A stretch of DNA of 7,270 bases from positions 1 through 7,270 of the forward strand of contig JAAZNH010000055.1 in the NCBI GenBank assembly GCA_012798365.1. The letters are read 5' to 3'. Source of the DNA: Methanomicrobiales archaeon. Lineage in GTDB: Archaea > Halobacteriota > Methanomicrobia > Methanomicrobiales > Methanospirillaceae. Shown piece by piece: positions 5,694 to 7,270 of this stretch (the stretch's first letter is position 1; each line of letters begins with the position of its first letter). The position numbers and the translations under genes are program-made. The notes under the pieces were generated by a model. The model made no database searches. It saw nothing but the letters and a program-made list of their open reading frames with translations, and was not told the origin of the DNA.

Positions 5694-6640
5694 TGGCCGA
5701 CACGGCACTGGAGGATCTGCAGTATGCGGGCTTTCCCGACCGTTTTGCCGCATTTTTTCTCGATCTGATTATTGTCGGTACCCTTTTTTTCTACCTGCTG
5801 GAAGGGGTTGCCTACGCGGGATCCTTCATCGGCCCCCTGCTGTTTGCCGGCACTGCAGTATCGTTCCAGGAACCAAAAATGCCCGCGATATTCGGGACTG
5901 CGGCTGTCGGCTGTATCGTCCTCTTCCTGCTTTCATGGGTCTATTCTGCTGGAGTTACCAGTTCACGGTATGGCGGAACATTTGGCAAGATGATCATGGG
6001 GATGAAAGTCATTGATGTGACCGGCAGCCCGGTAACGTTCGGCCGCGCTTCCATGCGGTTCTTTGCAAAGATCCTCTCGGGTCTCATCCTGTTCATCGGT
6101 TTTTTCATGATTCATTTCTCCCCGGTGAAACAGGGGCTGCATGACCGGTTTTCTGGAACCTATGTCATCTATGCAAAAAAGGCAGCTCCGGCTCCTTCAG
6201 GAGCAAATGAACCAAAAACTGTTGTGCCAAGCGAGGACGAAAAACTCCAGGCTGAAGCGTCCCGGCAGAAAACCCGGAAAGCGATCTACTGGTTCCTCCT
6301 GATCCCGGCAGCAGGCATACTCCTGACAGTCCTGCTTGCCGCAATCGTCGCTGCATTTGTGTTTAGTGCAGCAGGAAATGTCAGCCATACCTATGTTGTT
6401 GCAGCAACCGTGCAGCAGCCGGATACGGATTCCCTCATTGTTTCGTACTGGGGAGGAAAAGATGAAGCGGAGGTGAGCCGGATCGAGATCCACATCAATG
6501 ACCAGGCGCCCGTGTACTGGGATTCACCGGTTGCCGGGAAGGAGGGGCACTTCACCGGAAGCCCCGGAAAAGATCACGTGCTCATTATGGCACACTTCAA
6601 AAACGGCCATGAACAGGTAATCCTGGATACGTTCGTATAA
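5693..6640 (+). CDS. RDD-domain membrane protein with archaeal-pilin-like C-terminal domain
   Basis: The 315-residue protein begins with an RDD domain: R17 and D24 in FPDRFAAFFLDL (first membrane helix, about 18-38), a hydrophobic stretch 45-55, a helix at 66-88, the loop GGTFGKMIMGMKVID (94-108), a helix at 126-142, and the closing HDRFSGTYVIY (150-160) with D151. RDD proteins are integral membrane proteins of mostly unknown role, some proposed as ion exchangers. A charged, proline-bearing linker (162-197) leads to a fourth hydrophobic segment, IPAAGILLTVLLAAIVAAFV (204-223), continuing FSAAGN, and then a beta-rich domain with TVQQPDTDSLIVSYWGG, FTG and a closing HVLIMAHFKNGHEQVILDTF. That second half resembles archaeal type IV pilin-like proteins of Methanomicrobiales, without an evident N-terminal processing site. 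GGGAG seven bases before ATG 5693 sets the start. The combination appears unusual; its function is unknown. Confidence 0.85.
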   Translation: MADTALEDLQYAGFPDRFAAFFLDLIIVGTLFFYLLEGVAYAGSFIGPLLFAGTAVSFQEPKMPAIFGTAAVGCIVLFLLSWVYSAGVTSSRYGGTFGKMIMGMKVIDVTGSPVTFGRASMRFFAKILSGLILFIGFFMIHFSPVKQGLHDRFSGTYVIYAKKAAPAPSGANEPKTVVPSEDEKLQAEASRQKTRKAIYWFLLIPAAGILLTVLLAAIVAAFVFSAAGNVSHTYVVAATVQQPDTDSLIVSYWGGKDEAEVSRIEIHINDQAPVYWDSPVAGKEGHFTGSPGKDHVLIMAHFKNGHEQVILDTFV

Positions 6641-6659
6641 CCGCAGATACGAAAAACGA

Positions 6660-7001
6660 TCAGGAAGAGGGCGGTTCGCTCTCTTCCCAGTTGATAATCA
6701 GCGCTGCAATCGCCCTGCTGACCGTTTCAGTATTTTCCGTTTTGAGGACCTTGTCGGTATACTGGTAGGAACCGTCCGGTGTTGACTCAAGCCCGGTGAT
6801 CACCCAGACACCAAGGCCATCGGTTGAAATTGACAAACCGTCACTGAACCGTTCATGGGCGATAACAAAATGCCCTTTGCCGTAATTGATGAACACACCC
6901 GGGCACTTTTCCTGCGTAAGTACCTTTGACATCTTATCATAGAGATCGGCAGGGGTCAGGACATTGTAGATCCCGTCAGCGAACTCTTTTTTGGTGAGCA
7001 T
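6660..7001 (-). CDS. Hypothetical protein, 113 residues
   Basis: I do not recognise this protein. It opens with a helical segment (TKKEFADGIYNVLTPADLYDKM-type, residues 4-24), followed by alternating hydrophobic strands (GVFINY 35-40, HFVIAHE 44-50, LGVWVITG 63-70) and ends with a helix (TVSRAIAALIINW, 93-105) and a short acidic, proline- and serine-rich tail. There is no signal peptide or membrane segment, and the single cysteine (C33) gives no metal-site pattern. It looks like a small soluble alpha/beta protein. The start at 7001 is supported by a TATA box 26-27 bases upstream; two other ATGs at 7011 and 7005 are out of frame. It converges on the RDD gene with only 19 bases between stop codons; T5 on the minus strand (6656-6652) is the only terminator-like element. 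Codon use fits its neighbours, so it is very likely a real gene. Confidence 0.75.
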   Translation of the reverse strand: MLTKKEFADGIYNVLTPADLYDKMSKVLTQEKCPGVFINYGKGHFVIAHERFSDGLSISTDGLGVWVITGLESTPDGSYQYTDKVLKTENTETVSRAIAALIINWEESEPPSS

Positions 7002-7023
7002 ACATACTCATGGAAGCCTGCGG

Positions 7024-7031
7024 TTTATAAA
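7024..7031 (-). promoter_or_regulatory. TATA box of the 113-residue protein gene
   Basis: TTTATAAA is a consensus-quality archaeal TATA box (self-complementary, so strand is assigned from context). Its centre is 26.5 bases before the ATG at 7001, again predicting a leaderless transcript. It lies in the 53-base gap after the permease stop codon, so the small gene probably has its own promoter although it follows the permease in the same direction. Confidence 0.65.
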
Positions 7032-7054
7032 TTGAGATAATCGGGCAGGATCGA

Positions 7055-7270
7055 TCAATCCGCCCTGAGTGCCTCGATCGGATCGAGGTTTGCTGCCCGC
7101 CATGCCGGGTATACCCCGGAGAAAATGCAGATCGCAATCCCGATCAGCATTGCCATGGGGACATACACGAGACTCTGGAACGTGAAGAAGTACTTTGTTG
7201 TCCCGACCATGATGAGGACTACCAGCCACCCGAGCACCAGGCTGACGATCGCACCGATGCCGGCCCCCAC
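7055..7270 (-). CDS. ABC transporter permease, MacB/FtsX type, C-terminal end (partial)
   Basis: Only the last 71 residues are in the window; the gene continues past the right edge. They contain two membrane helices (about 3-24 and 38-53) and end with SGVYPAWRAANLDPIEALRAD, the hallmark C-terminus of the FtsX/MacB permease family, whose members work with a cytoplasmic ATPase in lipoprotein or peptide export and related mechanotransmission. The GTG at the window edge is simply an internal valine, not a start. No oligo-T run follows its stop codon, so read-through into the next gene on the same strand is possible. The partner ATPase would be expected upstream, outside the window. Substrate cannot be inferred. 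Confidence 0.92.
   Translation of the reverse strand: MGAGIGAIVSLVLGWLVVLIMVGTTKYFFTFQSLVYVPMAMLIGIAICIFSGVYPAWRAANLDPIEALRAD

Overview
The window looks like chromosomal DNA from a methanogenic archaeon, most probably of the order Methanomicrobiales (Methanoregula-like); the genus is an inference. The support is: archaeal TATA-box promoters placed about 26-27 bases before start codons, oligo-T terminators instead of classic bacterial ones, GC-rich genes separated by AT-rich gaps, a long-form pyruvate phosphate dikinase, and two proteins of a style common in that order (a secreted surface protein with an 'ITGPNLP..GG' segment and an archaeal-pilin-like C-terminal domain).

Layout. Positions 1-351 (minus) hold the N-terminus of a secreted surface protein that runs off the left edge. 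Positions 546-3320 (minus) hold a complete pyruvate, phosphate dikinase, followed by two oligo-T terminator tracts. The 414-base gap 3321-3734 carries the dikinase promoter, a possible 49-residue small ORF on the minus strand ending in a hairpin plus T8, and the padR promoter/operator. Positions 3735-5511 (plus) are a two-gene operon: a PadR-type repressor overlapping by 14 bases a cytoplasmic M28-family zinc aminopeptidase. An oligo-T terminator follows. Positions 5610-6640 (plus) hold a possible 27-codon leader ORF coupled (TGATG) to an RDD membrane protein with an unusual pilin-like C-terminal domain. Positions 6660-7001 (minus) encode an unrecognised 113-residue protein, and 7055-7270 (minus) is the C-terminal end of a MacB/FtsX-type ABC transporter permease that continues past the right edge. 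The gap 352-545 (194 bases) holds only a promoter and terminator tracts.

How the genes work together. The dikinase is central carbon metabolism (pyruvate to phosphoenolpyruvate). The PadR-peptidase pair reads as a self-contained regulated module: four copies of an 8-base half-site (ATATTGTA or its complement TACAATAT) lie between the padR TATA box and its start codon and run across the start, as expected for autorepression that would also control the peptidase. The other genes look like independent single-gene units. No phage, insertion sequence, CRISPR array, tRNA or rRNA was seen. The most notable points are the padR operator cluster, the RDD-pilin-like fusion, the possible leaderless leader ORF in front of it, and the constant TATA-to-ATG spacing at four promoters, which suggests leaderless transcripts.
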